Positions 23,856-35,108 of a stretch of DNA of 64,000 nucleotides are shown here, in pieces (position 1 is the stretch's first letter; each line of letters begins with the position of its first letter). Location of the stretch: positions 37,587,701 through 37,651,700 of the forward strand of contig OY292275.1 in the NCBI GenBank assembly GCA_958496175.1. Reading direction: 5' to 3'. The stretch is from Sisyra terminalis. Its lineage: Eukaryota; Arthropoda; Insecta; Neuroptera; Sisyridae. Both the position numbers and the translations under genes were made by a program. A model generated the notes under the pieces. It ran no database searches. It was given only the letters and a program-made list of their open reading frames with translations, and was not told the DNA's origin.

Positions 23856-26150
23856 GTTGTGTACTAATATGGGTATTGTTTAGACTGTAAAATTCGAAAA
23901 TATTTAGTTCAACCATATCTATCTTCTTCATGTTTTAAAGATTCTAACCGTTTGCTAGTTATAACTTTGTATCTGATTCGGGATTGTTCGGGATGATTGA
24001 GTTCTCTCCCCTCGAATCCTCTGATAAACGAAAAACATATGCCAATCTATGCGAGTACTGGCTTAACTTGATCGATAAGATAGTGTTTTAGTCGTCCTAC
24101 TACTATGCATATTGCTCCCAAAAATCGGCCAAATTTCGCCCGCTTGAAGCCGTTTTTTTCTCGCTAAACGTTTGCGAGAATCTTTATATTGTTACTTTAA
24201 AGCGGTATTTTTTTAACAATTCACACTCATTAATTTTTTTTCTAAACGCTGGTAAAGAAGAATAACTTCAAAAAAAAAGAATTTTGCTGTGTTTTGAAAA
24301 ATAACGGAACTGTCGACAATAATTTTTAGGTCTTTGTTTTTTATTTCAATTGCAGTGAGCCTACCTCAATAAATTTTACCGTATTCGTCCGGCTAGCAGA
24401 AAAGCAACGGCATTTCGAATCGACCGACATTTAAATGAAATTGTCCAACACAATTGATTTTGCCTGTCTCCTTTCAATCGATCTGCATTTCATATTTTCT
24501 TATTTTCTTTTCATCTAATTTGTACACTTTCACTTTGCCTGCCATTTTTAAATAATTTATTCAATGATGGCATATGACCTTTATCTTCTAGAAAAAAAAC
24601 TTCTTCAAAGAAGAACGAAACAGCTTGACACTGTTCATTTGTCGTCTTGACGACTTCTTGAACGAACGCACAATTTTTTCAAAGAGCGACCGAATTTTTT
24701 TCGCCTCATCGTCTTAACCTAATCTTTTTTGTGTACGTAAGGAGAAAAAACCAGATGACAGCAAACGAATGTTTGAGAAAATCTAATTTAACGCGTATAT
24801 GCCCTCTCAAAGCTCACAACAACACGAGCTTTTACCCTTCAAGCTTCGTCAACCCATTTTCGCTCTCGCATTGCCTCCAATGAAAATAAACTTCTGCATT
24901 TTTCCTTATTTCTCAAATATAACACGAGCAATACTGCTCATTTGAAAAATCTAATAACAAGTCAAATGAAAATCTTTCCTCGCCGATCTTATTCAAATAA
25001 AACGCAATAGCGTTAAGAACACAAACACCAAAGTCATTATCCTCATTGAAATAAAGAAAAACTTTTCGTTTTTCTTTAGAAATTTTTACGGTTATTTTAT
25101 AACGTAAAAATCCAACGCAATGAAAATAAAAATTTCCATCATTCTTTGTTCCGAATGTTTCATACACATCTCAATTCGTCCATTTTCGCAATTCGTTCTC
25201 TTAATTACGTTTTCACCCTCGACAAAATGTCAGTCAATTTCACTTCATTTCCATTACTAAAATCCTTTAAAAAGGCATGATTATTCAAGAAAACGAATCG
25301 AAGTGAAGGTGTTTCGAAGAGCTAACGTTTCATACAATTACTCAAAGCCATATCAAATCCATTATTTCTCTCGGATTTTCAATTCACTTCTTAAATATTA
25401 ACAAAACCAAACAATTTCCTCTCTCAAGATGTTGATACGGCAAAAGGATCTACATTCTACGGAGCTAAAAGGACAAGAATAGGTCTAATAAGATTTGGAT
25501 TATAAATTCACTAATGCGCATATTGTTTTTCTGACGTATATTAATGGGTTACATGGATGGATTTCATTTCTTGCAACCCTTGTCGATTCTAGATTCAGAT
25601 AGCTCAAGTTTTACATCTTTCTTAATTAGAAATGTCATTTATAAAATATTCTGAAAGATAAATCTTGCATTCAAATCCATATCCATAATGGAATGGCGAG
25701 ATTTTAAAAAATGGTTTACCAAATTGGATTGTTCTGAATTTTTTTAATATTCTCCTCTACCTTCCAAACCCAAGATAAAACATCTAATAATAAATTTTTA
25801 GGCTAACACCCTTCCTTATCATTAAGATAAATATTTAGTCACAGCTATACCAAATTCAAAACTATCATATCAAAATGTATTGAAAAAAATATTATCTATA
25901 GAAAATCTTAATTTTATTCGTTTTAAATATTAGCACAAGAAAGTTTTATATTTGACTATTTAAAAGGCCTCAATTATTACCATAAATAAAAGATTTAATA
26001 AAATATAAAAATCTAGGTTCTATATTGTTTCTGGCCATTATTTCTGAATGAAAAAGTTTTTTTTTTTTTTTACAAACGAATGATTGAAGATAATGAACTT
26101 AAACTAGTTTTTACAATTAAAACCAAATTTTGATTTCTCTTTTAATTTTG
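23856..26150. other. AT-rich noncoding DNA, moderately complex
   Basis: No transposon ends or domains. The stretch 24100-25420 is less repetitive and somewhat richer in C and G than average, with many CAAT and CG words, and may hold constrained noncoding sequence. A frame on the reverse strand at 24913-25167 (84 codons) has no domain I recognise. Confidence 0.3.
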
Positions 26151-26153
26151 ACC

Positions 26154-26167
26154 AAAACTTTAATATA
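26154..26167. repeat. SINE target-site duplication, left copy
   Basis: AAAACTTTAATATA, repeated perfectly at 26276-26289. Confidence 0.9.
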
Positions 26168-26275
26168 GATGGGTTCGATCCTCGTATCGAGCAAATTTTC
26201 GATATTTCGAGATTTATTAAACCTAGAGTCGCCAAAGACGTTAGTAGTTATAAGGCGATGATAAATAACAATAAA
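26168..26275 (+). mobile_element. 5'-truncated SINE with perfect target duplication
   Basis: The copy begins just before the B box (GATGGGTTCGATCCTCG) and lacks the whole A-box half. The rest of the body (ATCGAGCAAATTTTCGATAT, CCTAGAGTCGCCAAAG, TTATAAGGCGATG) and tail AAATAACAATAAAA are good. It also lacks the ACGGATTTT block inside. Perfect 14-bp flanking duplications show that it inserted in this short form. Confidence 0.92.
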
Positions 26276-26289
26276 AAAACTTTAATATA
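26276..26289. repeat. SINE target-site duplication, right copy
   Basis: AAAACTTTAATATA, identical to 26154-26167. Confidence 0.9.
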
Positions 26290-26719
26290 AGACAGTCAAG
26301 TTGTAGCTGAAAAGACTTTTGTAGTAAATTTATACCAAATCATAACCAATTACTGTAAAAATTAACATTATCTCCCTATTCTCTTTCCTTAACTACTATT
26401 TAACCAAAATATATAAATATTTTTTGAATTTTCGCTACCTATACTAAAATGCGCCTGATTGGCTACACACTATACAGGAGTTGAGAACGCGTGACGTCAG
26501 AGTTATATTCACTTACAATGGCACTATTCATTTTGTGATAAATAAACCGAAGAGCATATAATATGTTTGTGTACATATGGTACTTAACAATAGAATGTAG
26601 CATTAGAACACCGACGTCTCATGCCCGACCATATGAACTTCAGGCGTAACCTTTGCAGTGTTTCTAAATTTAACATTGTTAACTTTGAATTAAAATTTAC
26701 GCATCAAACCTATTATTTT
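26290..26719. other. Noncoding DNA with a CRE palindrome
   Basis: It contains TGACGTCA at 26492-26499 preceded by ATTGGCTAC. The stretch 26440-26660 is GC-richer than its surroundings and could be another decayed element or a regulatory site. Confidence 0.3.
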
Positions 26720-26848
26720 ATTTACCCGACATTTATCTACGCAATTAAATATTATCTGGATGATATTATCTGGACCTAAGAAAAATGATATGTGCACCTC
26801 AAAGACATGATCTATCTATCTATAAGTAAAAATACCAACCGTTAATAT
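26720..26848 (+). mobile_element. Relic of the Harbinger-like MITE
   Basis: The right end TCTATAAGTAAAAATACCAA followed by CCGTTAA aligns with the family terminus TCCATGAGTGAAAGTACCGG. The inside has CGACATTTATCTACG and TTATCTGGA-type words as in the 10.86-kb copy. Strongly diverged. Confidence 0.4.
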
Positions 26849-27059
26849 GTTCAAATACTTTATTCTTTTGTTATAAACAAAATAAGTCCTAATAGTAATT
26901 TATTTTATTGTTGAAATAAAAGCAAAACTAATAAATATAAATTAATAAAATAATATTCACAATTGGGATATTAATAAATAAAAATAAGGTTTTTATAGTT
27001 ATAAATCCGATAGTATCTATATATTCTGCAACAAAATACTCCTTTTGTGTACTCTGTGT

Positions 27060-27300
27060 ATGTAATTATGGACGCACGTAAGAAGTTATACTTCATTGTA
27101 AAAGTCTAGCTTTTTTTTCTGGCAATAAGTTTTAATAGTTATTATTTAATAACAAGAGTTTTTAACAGAATTTGGATTATTCTAATGAAAAAATTATTAA
27201 CTACCCGTGAAATACTCATAGCTAACAGTGACAGAGCAACTGGCAACAAAATACAATTGAAAAAAAATGACAGTTGAAACAAATAACAACAATTAGTTAT
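27060..27300 (-). repeat. Dispersed repeat (family B), copy 3
   Basis: ACCCGTGAAATACTCATAGC, CAGTGACAGAGCAACTGGCA and AAATGACAGTTGAAAC at 27202-27278 are the inverted counterpart of the family-B end. GACGCACGTAAGAAGTTATA at 27071-27090 is in the direct sense, so the copy is rearranged or two pieces adjoin. Confidence 0.5.
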
Positions 27301-28720
27301 TTAAATATTTTTGGGAAAAATCCTTAATATATTTGGTTTTCATTCGCACGTATGGGTTTAAATACGTTCTTTGTTCTCTCTCTTTGTCAACACAGGAGAA
27401 AGAAGTACGAGTTGATCCCTTGGGGTAAGATGATTTTTTGTTATCGTGCTGAAACCACTAACGCTATTTAGTTTATTTCACTGGTAAAACATAGTTCTGG
27501 ACACTTCCCCACTTCAGTCAAATTGTAATGGAGGCGTGAGCAATACATCGATTTTGACATGATTTGGATCTTATGTTACTTTTATTCAAACAATGTTAAA
27601 TTTAATTACTGTTGCGTTTGGAGCTTTTTATTATGCTTAATTTTAGTATTATGGCCATGTGAATATAGCCACGTGCTTGTAGGCTATGTTAGTCAACTCT
27701 ACCTGGGGGAATATCTCACCCATGGGGGTTTACAAAATGATCACTTTGTAAGATTTTAAAAAAATGAAAATATTTCAATGAAACCTCAGTTATTTTCTGG
27801 TTTTGAGTATTATAAAAGTTGGATAGATAAATATACTATTAGTAATCGCTTTTATTTTTTATTTACCTTGAAGAATACATATTTTACAGCGATTACCGCT
27901 TAAGAAGATCATCCTGTACTATCTTTCACTACATATATTTCACTATTGTTATATTGATTCGCAGTTATCTGTTTTTATATTAAAAATTGAAATAAATTTA
28001 ATAAAAATTTCAATTTTCATTTTAAATATTGGTAAACAAAGTTTAAAATCGACTTGTAAAATATTGAAATATGAAATCCTTCAACTAAGTGAAAAAAATT
28101 TTTAATCATATATGTAAAAGTACTTATGGTTGACTGTTTTACAAAAGCAATTTTAAACTGAAAATATTTACTATGAAATTGAAAACATTAAAAGCAAACA
28201 ACTTGAATATGCAAATTTATAAAGACAAAGAGCACTATTCATTATTGAAATTTAATTGATTATGTGGACAGAATTCTAATGCTCGAACGTTATTATCAGA
28301 CACTTATTTTTTTTAAAAACTTTTAAAAAAGAATAAAATTCGTCTTCATTATCTTGCAGTCAATCAAAAAAACTCATTATAAAATAATAATTAATATATC
28401 TCAACGATCGAATACATTTCGATTTTGAAAAATATTTATTCGTCATTCTCTCCTTATTTGGTCCGTTTGGAAAGATTCGAAAGTATAATGAAAATAATTT
28501 CCATCATTAATAATCAGATTATTAAGTTCAAAGATCAATTCCACTTGTATGAGTTACAAAAGTGCAGCATATGCATTAAGAGAGATTCAAAGTAATTATT
28601 TTATTGTAAAAGGGGAAAGAAACAAAAATTATTATTATCATTATATTCTATGGTCTAATTATAAGACTTGAATGTTGTAAGTCGAGGCTCCTTAAGTGGT
28701 TTCAAGTGTTGTTGTGTATG
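27301..28720. other. AT-rich noncoding DNA
   Basis: Nothing recognised. Confidence 0.35.
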
Positions 28721-28729
28721 CAGTTAATT

Positions 28730-29010
28730 AAACGTAAAAATTAAAGGCGAAGATGAAGATGGCGTTGTAGCAGACGGACGCTGATGCATTTCGACGTCGG
28801 TTGTCTCATTAGAAGATTGGTCGATGTCGTACGTCACTGTTTCCCCTTTAGGAAAGCCTTTAAGCCCGAGATCAAGTTATTAATTTTTTTAATATTTCAA
28901 GCATTCACTTCCGGCTCTGTATTTTCAACTTGTAAAATGGTTCTAATCAAAACAAACCATAAATCCTGCATGAAATGTGTTGTACGTGTATGATGTAACT
29001 TGATTTCATA
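28730..29010. promoter_or_regulatory. GC-richer, CpG-containing island
   Basis: The block 28745-28870 (AGATGGCGTTGTAGCAGACG, GACGCTGATGCATTTCGACG, GTCGATGTCGTACGTCACTG) stands out from the AT-rich flanks. A forward frame at 28784-28993 has no known domain. Candidate regulatory DNA or exon; inference only. Confidence 0.2.
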
Positions 29011-29780
29011 AGTTGCAAATTTGCATAAATTTCTCTATCTAATTAAAAATATTGTTTATGGTTTTTTATGGTGCCAATTTTTATCTCTTTCTGGTTTATA
29101 TTCCAAAAGATCGAAAGTGAATATCAAGTATCGCTAAATTGGGCCACAAACCGACAGATCACGCGTAAACGAGTTTTGTTCGCCTCATTGACGAGATAAA
29201 AAATTTGCAACATAGATCAGCATAATTTATTTATTAAAATTAAAAATGCGACCACCCACGTCAAGTTTTCGTTAATGCTCAATGAGACAAGTCAACGCTA
29301 AAGCATATCAATTTTGCAATCTTTAATTTACAAGTCCCTTCTAAAGGGAACTCTTTGAACCGCAAAACATGGATAAATCTCTAAAACACAGCACCGTATA
29401 ACGAATTCTTTAACTAAAATCAGTGATTTTATAATTTCCGTAATTACCAATCAAGATTTTTACCCTTCAAAAAATATACAAAAGGAAATTAAAAATAAAC
29501 ATGACAGTCGGAAATACATATTAGTTCCACTTTCTACGTTTCTCTGTTCTGCGTTTCATTTAAGATTTAACTGTCAATGTTACTTTACACTTGCATTAAA
29601 ATACAATCATTAAAATACAATCAGAATTTTTTCGATAGAGTTTTAATTTTCGTAACTTTTGCTTTTTGTGGTTAAGCTTTCATTTTCTAATTTCAGTTTC
29701 AATTTGTACGTTAAAATTTTACTGGCAAAAGGTAGTAAAGTTTATGAAAAAATATTTTTTTTCTTATAAATTTTATAAAA
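29011..29780. other. AT-rich noncoding DNA
   Basis: Nothing recognised apart from a 15-bp direct repeat (ATTAAAATACAATCA, twice near 29598-29626). Confidence 0.35.
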
Positions 29781-29788
29781 TGGTGTAA

Positions 29789-29900
29789 CAGTGGTTTCCA
29801 ACAGGGGCGATATCCCCTCCTCTCTCCAGTGGACGCTGAAACTTTCATAAAGGATGGGAAAAGCTTCACTGGCAAATGGAAGGCGTTTAAATAAAATTTA
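29789..29900 (+). mobile_element. hAT left-end fragment
   Basis: CAGTGGTTTCCAACAGGGGC followed by GATATCCCCTCC, then CAGTGGACGCTGAAACTTTC and a purine-rich AGGATGGGAAAAG, is the recognisable left end of a hAT non-autonomous family. No matching right end or target duplication was found before 30015. Confidence 0.5.
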
Positions 29901-30014
29901 ATGTATTTTTTTAATTTTTCTAAAATGGAATTATGAAATAACTTTCATTGCCTTTTCTTGACTGTTTTCTTTCTTTAAATTGACTAAATTTTAAAATATC
30001 AATGATTTGATGTT

Positions 30015-30022
30015 GCTACTTA
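30015..30022. repeat. hAT target-site duplication, left copy
   Basis: GCTACTTA, repeated perfectly at 30565-30572. Confidence 0.92.
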
Positions 30023-30564
30023 CAGAGCTTTTAAAAAATTATCTTAGTTACTTCGAAGTGTCTAAGATACGGTACCTTATTTTTTAATTTTTTTACAAAA
30101 AGTTTCTAGTATCTTAGATATTTTTTAAAAGAAACTGTATCTCGTAGCTTAAAAAAAGTATCTCAGATATCGAAAAATAACTTAGATACCTAGATACTAA
30201 GAGATAATATACTTTTTTTTTATTCTATAAGGTTCAATTTAAACCTCTTCTATTAATCTTCAATCGTTTTTTTAAGTGTGTTGTGTTTACAGAGGAATAG
30301 CCATACATAATTTCCTTTTTTTCTAAATTTGTAAAGAGAAAAAATACATTATCTAATTACTAACAACTTTACTTATTACTTTATGAAATTAAGTACATGC
30401 ATAGTATACAATGTAACTAAAAAGTATCTTTTTAAGTATCTTAAAAAGCAAATTAAGAAAAAAATTTAAGTTTCTTTTTTAAGAGTAACTAGGTACCCAA
30501 AGGAACTTTTGATACTTATTTGGTATTATCTAGATAATTTCCCAAAGTATCTTTGACAGCTCTG
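30023..30564. mobile_element. Non-autonomous hAT-like element (542 bp) with internal GTATCTTAGATAC repeats
   Basis: The tips CAGAGCTTTTAAA and TTTGACAGCTCTG are imperfect inverted repeats, and perfect 8-bp duplications (GCTACTTA) define the ends. Inside are many copies of the words AGTATCT and AGATAC in both orientations, for example TAAGATACGGTACCTTA, AGTATCTTAGATA, CTTAGATACCTAGATACTAA, AAGTATCTTTTTAAGTATCT. They lie towards the two ends, with a repeat-poor AT-rich middle. Such subterminal motif arrays are known transposase-binding regions in hAT elements; that role is inferred here. No coding frame. Confidence 0.88.
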
Positions 30565-30572
30565 GCTACTTA
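30565..30572. repeat. hAT target-site duplication, right copy
   Basis: GCTACTTA, identical to 30015-30022. Confidence 0.92.
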
Positions 30573-30599
30573 TAATGACTATTGCGATTACAGCTGTTC

Positions 30600-30612
30600 A
30601 ATGTTATTGCAC
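30600..30612. repeat. SINE target-site duplication, left copy
   Basis: AATGTTATTGCAC, repeated perfectly at 30785-30797. Confidence 0.88.
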
Positions 30613-30784
30613 CTACTGGTGGCCGAACGGTCTAGATGACCGCTCCAAAACCGGTAGATAGTGGGTTCGATCTTCGCATCGAGCAAATTTTTAATATTTC
30701 TCGATAACGGATTTCATTAACCCTAGAGTCGCTAAAAGACAAAAAGAAGTAGTTATAACGCAACGGTAAATAACAATTAAAAAA
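30613..30784 (+). mobile_element. tRNA-derived SINE, full length
   Basis: It starts CTACTGGTGGCCGAACGG. The A box carries one change relative to the 6.0-kb copy, and the B box reads GGTTCGATCTTC. The body has ATCGAGCAAATTT, AACCCTAGAGTCGCTAAAAG and GTTATAACGCAACGG; an extra AAAAAGAAG sits between the last two. Perfect 13-bp target duplications define the ends. It lies only 28 bp past the hAT element's target duplication. Confidence 0.92.
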
Positions 30785-30797
30785 AATGTTATTGCAC
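30785..30797. repeat. SINE target-site duplication, right copy
   Basis: AATGTTATTGCAC, identical to 30600-30612. Confidence 0.88.
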
Positions 30798-31475
30798 TTT
30801 AGGGTTCGGCTAAAGGAAACTTTACCACGTACTATTCGGCTCTAGTTATGGCTCAAAGCCATCTCAACTTTCTTGGGTCACCTGATCATGAGCTGAAATA
30901 TATACTTAAATATCCAATTGGCTGTTAGCTGAGATTCATTTCAGAAGTAAACCTGATCATCCATTTTTATCCATTTTTCTCACTTACAGATTACTATAAA
31001 GCATTTCTTTCGATTAACAATAGCATGAATTTCAAATGAAAACATATAAATTAAATAAACTAATTCGTAACATGGTTACAAAGTATAGCAATTTTTTGCG
31101 AGATTTTAGTACACAAAAATCTAAAACACAAATTTTAAATTTGTTAGGTGCAAATTAATGTAGTAGTCAAATGTTGCAACCATCGAATTAAGTAACAATC
31201 TCAGTAGAGCATAGAATAAAATTTAATTAGCAGAAAGTTTTAATTTTTGCTTTAACTTCTCGATTGGACAAAACAGAGGATAACTGTCAGTATAGTTTCA
31301 TTTTACAAATGCAAATTGATTTTTTGCGAAGAGATGCATTGCAGATAGAAAAAGTGAAAAATTCACGTTCGCTTAGCACAAAAGCAAACAAAAAACCAGT
31401 GCTTGCAAAACATTTTCCGTTGTTCAGATAAAGTTGTAATTTATAACGTTTTCCGTCTCTATCACGACAATTAGA
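30798..31475. other. AT-rich noncoding DNA
   Basis: Nothing recognised. Confidence 0.35.
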
Positions 31476-31479
31476 TTTT

Positions 31480-31650
31480 CTTCTAGTTTATTTTTCGATC
31501 GCGACGCTCGTTATTTGTAATTAATGATGGCTGTGGCGAGTTCGGGCCCTCACTAGCTTCTCTCTAATGACTTTACAGTGGCTGTGTTTGTTTATTAAAT
31601 ACACCCGAGGTTTGTTTGCTTTTCACTTTTCAAAATGAAATAGCTAACCA
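31480..31650. promoter_or_regulatory. Candidate regulatory island with TAAT-type sites
   Basis: A locally GC-richer block holds CGATCGCGACGCTCG, GTAATTAATGATGG, GGCGAGTTCGGGCCCTCACT and CTAATGACTTTACAG. TAATTA/TAATGA words are homeodomain-type sites. Coding signals and transposon ends are absent. Confidence 0.22.
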
Positions 31651-33235
31651 ACCACAAATGTCATTTGTTTGATTTTTCGACACGACGAAAAAATCCCAGC
31701 ATTTATTACTTGTGTATTTATCAATTTGAGAATTCAAAGAAAATCTGGGGGGCAAAGCACAATAATGTGGCATCCAAACAGTGCTTCATTTAAAAAGAAA
31801 ATTATATAAGAGAAGCGAACTTCTTATTCATGTTAGATAAGAAATATGCAGGTTCGGCCTTAGTTCTTGAAAATACACTTGGATATTAATCGCCATAATG
31901 CATTTTTTTCTATCCCGTAAAGCCTCACCTTTATTTAAAATAAGCATTTATAATTTTTTTTTCACCGTGACCAGAGGTGCAGCAACGTTTAATGCATCAG
32001 TGCAACGAACTTGACATAATTTCTTATGCATTTTTGTCGATATTTCCGTAGAGAATTTATTAATTACAATCGATCTTAAGTGGTACAATGAATTATTTAT
32101 TGAAAGAAAAAAAGAAGGAATTAATGAAGAAATTGAACAAAAAGATAAATTACTTTGTAACGATAACTTGCGTAAAACTTGAAACGACCTTGTATTAAAA
32201 TCGAAATTAAAATACAAACCGGATAAAAACAGAAAATTGTTATGTGTGCATTAGCGATTTAATAAAAAATCTTAAGGTCGTTTTTTTACTTCCTTCTTAA
32301 ATATATTAAAGAATGCTTTCAAATCACAGATGTCGTTAAATTACAAAAATTATTAACAGATGTACATTTTTCACACGAGTTACTTCTACAATGATGAGTA
32401 AAATAAAATTTATGGATGAGTAAAACTGTTTGATAAAAAAACGTATAAAGTATGACCACTTCTAAATGTCTTAAACAATTTAAGAATTACTTATTTTTGG
32501 CATTTAATCATTTTAAATGCACATAACAACTCTAATATGGGCAATGGACTTATACAAGGAACCTTTTCAATATCGTAACCGAATACTTTACGTTCTTTTT
32601 AACATTGCTTAAGTTTTAAATTTCATTGGATATTAGATGGTTTAAATTAGTAAAATAATAGTGGTGAGGCTAACATAAAATTATTTAATTTAAGAAATCT
32701 ACCATTTAACTTCTATCTATTATTAGTACAAGTACTGAGAATAATATTGAAAAACATGATGAGAGTCGTAAATGTTTTATGAAAAAGTCCTCAAAGAACT
32801 TTGGAGGTTTAAATGAAACACAGAAGCCATTTATCTCATTTATCGTCGTTAGCTAACGTATCCAATAAATGTAATTGATGAAATGCTTAAAAATAGGTTT
32901 TTTACGAACTAGTGATCTATTCCGACTTTGTAAGGTACCATTTTATATACTTATATATAATACTTTTTTCATATATGGCAAGATCACATAGGAGTAAATG
33001 TATCCAAGATAGGACTCCCGAGAGTTAATTGAAACATATTTAAAAAGATATTTATAACATTTTATTACTCTAGTATTGTAACTTTTAAGCCCTTAAACTT
33101 ATTTATTTTAAGAAAATTCGATAGAAAAACTAACCCATTTGAATACTCTAAAAGTTACATCTGTAGTATCCCGGAATTAGAGAAAATATATTTTTTTTAA
33201 TGTAAATGTTCTTAATTATTTTTTTTTCTTAATTT
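31651..33235. other. AT-rich noncoding DNA
   Basis: Nothing recognised. The reverse frame at 31948-32217 (89 codons) has no domain and is rich in codons favoured by AT bias. Confidence 0.35.
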
Positions 33236-33243
33236 TTAGAGCA

Positions 33244-33480
33244 GTACATGAGACCTTCGAGATGTGGGTTTGGAGGAGAATGCTGCGGATTCCATGAACG
33301 ATCAAAAGAATAAATGTTTTTATGTTTTTAGGCACAAGAACGGAAACAACTGTATTCATGATAAACAAAAATACTCTGCTCCAAAGGTATCCACTTTAAA
33401 ATGAACAGAGCACAGCATACCAATGCAATAAAGATGATAATTCCAGGGTCAGCAATTTGAGATTACATTCCTTAAATTCT
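33244..33480 (+). mobile_element. RTE-like LINE fragment (C-terminal part of reverse transcriptase)
   Basis: One forward frame reads HETFEMWVWRRMLRIP, a stop where a Trp codon would fit (TGG to TGA), then T, KRIN, later LLQRY and, after another stop, NEQSTAYQCNKDDNSR. The FEMWxxRRMLRIPWT signature followed by an N-rich linker and an NEQ...LLQ-like segment is characteristic of the region after the reverse transcriptase core in many insect LINEs. At least two in-frame stops show it is dead. Its relation to the possible RTE-like tail at 17.8 kb is unproven. Confidence 0.6.
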
Positions 33481-34464
33481 TTTTCCATATGTTTATAAAC
33501 CAATACGAATTTTTCCTGATAGCCAGACAGGTGATTACAATTTTTAAACCTTATAAATCCTATAACTTAAACCAATTTTAAACTGTCCCGGAAATACAAA
33601 TAACTTATTTTTTCAGTCAACGAAATTTAAGAAAATTGTAATGACTGAATGTCTTGATACTCCGATTAAGAAGCTGACTGACTGAGTACGAGGGGTTCAA
33701 ATTTGTTCTTTATGGATCCAGAACCAGCCTTAGGTACTCCAAAAGGCAAATTGAAATGCATTCAAGGTAAGCAAAGGGTATCATACAACAAGAAAGTAAG
33801 ATTCCCAAAGGATTCTTAAAGAAATATAACAAAGGAATTCTACATCCAGGAAAGAAGAAAATCAAGATGCTATAGATCTGTTTGACTGCCTATTTTTATC
33901 TCGAACTCCACTTAATATTCTGAGATCCTCTTAATATAAGCTTAGAAATAATTACCTACAAGGATTTAATCTGCTACCTATTGAGATTTGCCTCAAAAAG
34001 ATGTCTGATTGATTGGAAAAAAAAATGACGTTGTAGCATAGTTCTTTTAGGGCGCATCTAAGAAAAACTCCAAAGAAAGGACCCCAGAAATAATAAACAA
34101 ATACAACACTTGAAAAGGATAATAACCAAATTTTTACGATTCGTGCCTTCTATCTTCACATTCAAAACCTCGAACCCTTGATCTTCTGTAGAGTACGAAA
34201 TAGTATATTGTTAATAATCGTGATTATTGATAATTTTAACTTAAGCCAAGATAATCGTCTGGAATTGGGACAAATTCTGTCCAAATTGAACTAAAATTAA
34301 TAGGTAATCTCGAAACCGACAGGATATAGGTTCCGAAGGAAAAAACTTTTAAAAAGCAATTTCTTGGGAAAGTGAACGATATAACTTATTCTCTGTTATC
34401 TTAAAATAGTTCTGTTAAGATTGCATTAAAATTATTCCTGTACAATTTTTTTAAAAATTAAGTA
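33481..34464. other. Noncoding DNA, origin unclear
   Basis: Slightly less AT-rich than average with no extended frame. It may be further decayed LINE sequence but I cannot support that directly. Confidence 0.3.
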
Positions 34465-34472
34465 GTATAGAC
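34465..34472. repeat. hAT target-site duplication, left copy
   Basis: GTATAGAC; the partner GTATAGAT is at 35101-35108 (7/8). Confidence 0.8.
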
Positions 34473-35100
34473 CAGTGGATCAGTGGTTCTTAACCAGGAT
34501 TTAATCGAATCCCAGAGGTTCGGTGAGTCAGCCTCCAAGGTTCGGCGTGTATCATGTTTTAATAATTTTATTCAATTTGTGCACCTACTATATGTAGAAA
34601 TGTTTTCACGGTTGTTTATATTGACGGGTTCGTTAAGATTTGTTTCCGGACATAAAGAACTAACACTATTTATTTTAATACACTCACGATTATTATTACA
34701 CTTATTTATTATTATAATAATACTTGAAAGGTTGTAACTGTTATTTTTTTTTGTAACTGTTTACTACTCGTAAGTTTTTGATACAGTTTGGCGACGGTCG
34801 ATCGAATTATTTATATTCCAGTTGCAGCTTCTGGAAAGTTCGCGGCTGTTCCAGACACTTCCCGTGGTTTCGAATATTTTATATCTTTCTACCCCATATT
34901 AAAATCTCACGAAGAGTGTTCTGGAACGTCTTCCGTCTCTTTTCAATCTAATTGTTAGAATTTTCGAAAGTTCTAATTGTTAGAACCTTCGAATGTTCTA
35001 AGACCGCAACAATATTTTATGTTTCCAATTAACAAAGGTTCGGTGAATGCCCATTTAAAACTGGTGGGGTTAGTACCTCCAACAAAGTTAAAAAATACTG
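34473..35100 (+). mobile_element. Non-autonomous hAT element, family 1, long form (628 bp)
   Basis: The left tip reads CAGTGGATCAGTGGTTCTTA, in which the first eight bases of the terminal repeat are doubled. The right end is AAGTTAAAAAATACTG. Subterminal blocks AGAGGTTCGGTGAGTCAG and GGTTCGGCGTGTATCATG match the 231-bp copy at 20.97 kb, as does GGTTCGGTGAATGCCCATTT near the right end. The 8-bp flanks match at 7 of 8. About 400 bp of internal sequence absent from the short copies is retained (34600-35030), including GCAGCTTCTGGAAAGTTCGC and TGGCGACGGTCGATCG. I recognise no transposase motif in it. Confidence 0.85.
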
Positions 35101-35108
35101 GTATAGAT
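35101..35108. repeat. hAT target-site duplication, right copy
   Basis: GTATAGAT, partner of 34465-34472. Confidence 0.8.

Noticed and set aside
24913..25167. 84-codon reverse frame as an exon
   Set aside because: Codons are dominated by AT-bias residues (F, N, I, Y, K) with no family pattern. Left as unassigned.
31948..32217. 89-codon reverse frame as a gene
   Set aside because: No domain and composition typical of chance frames in AT-rich DNA, with no splice or start support.
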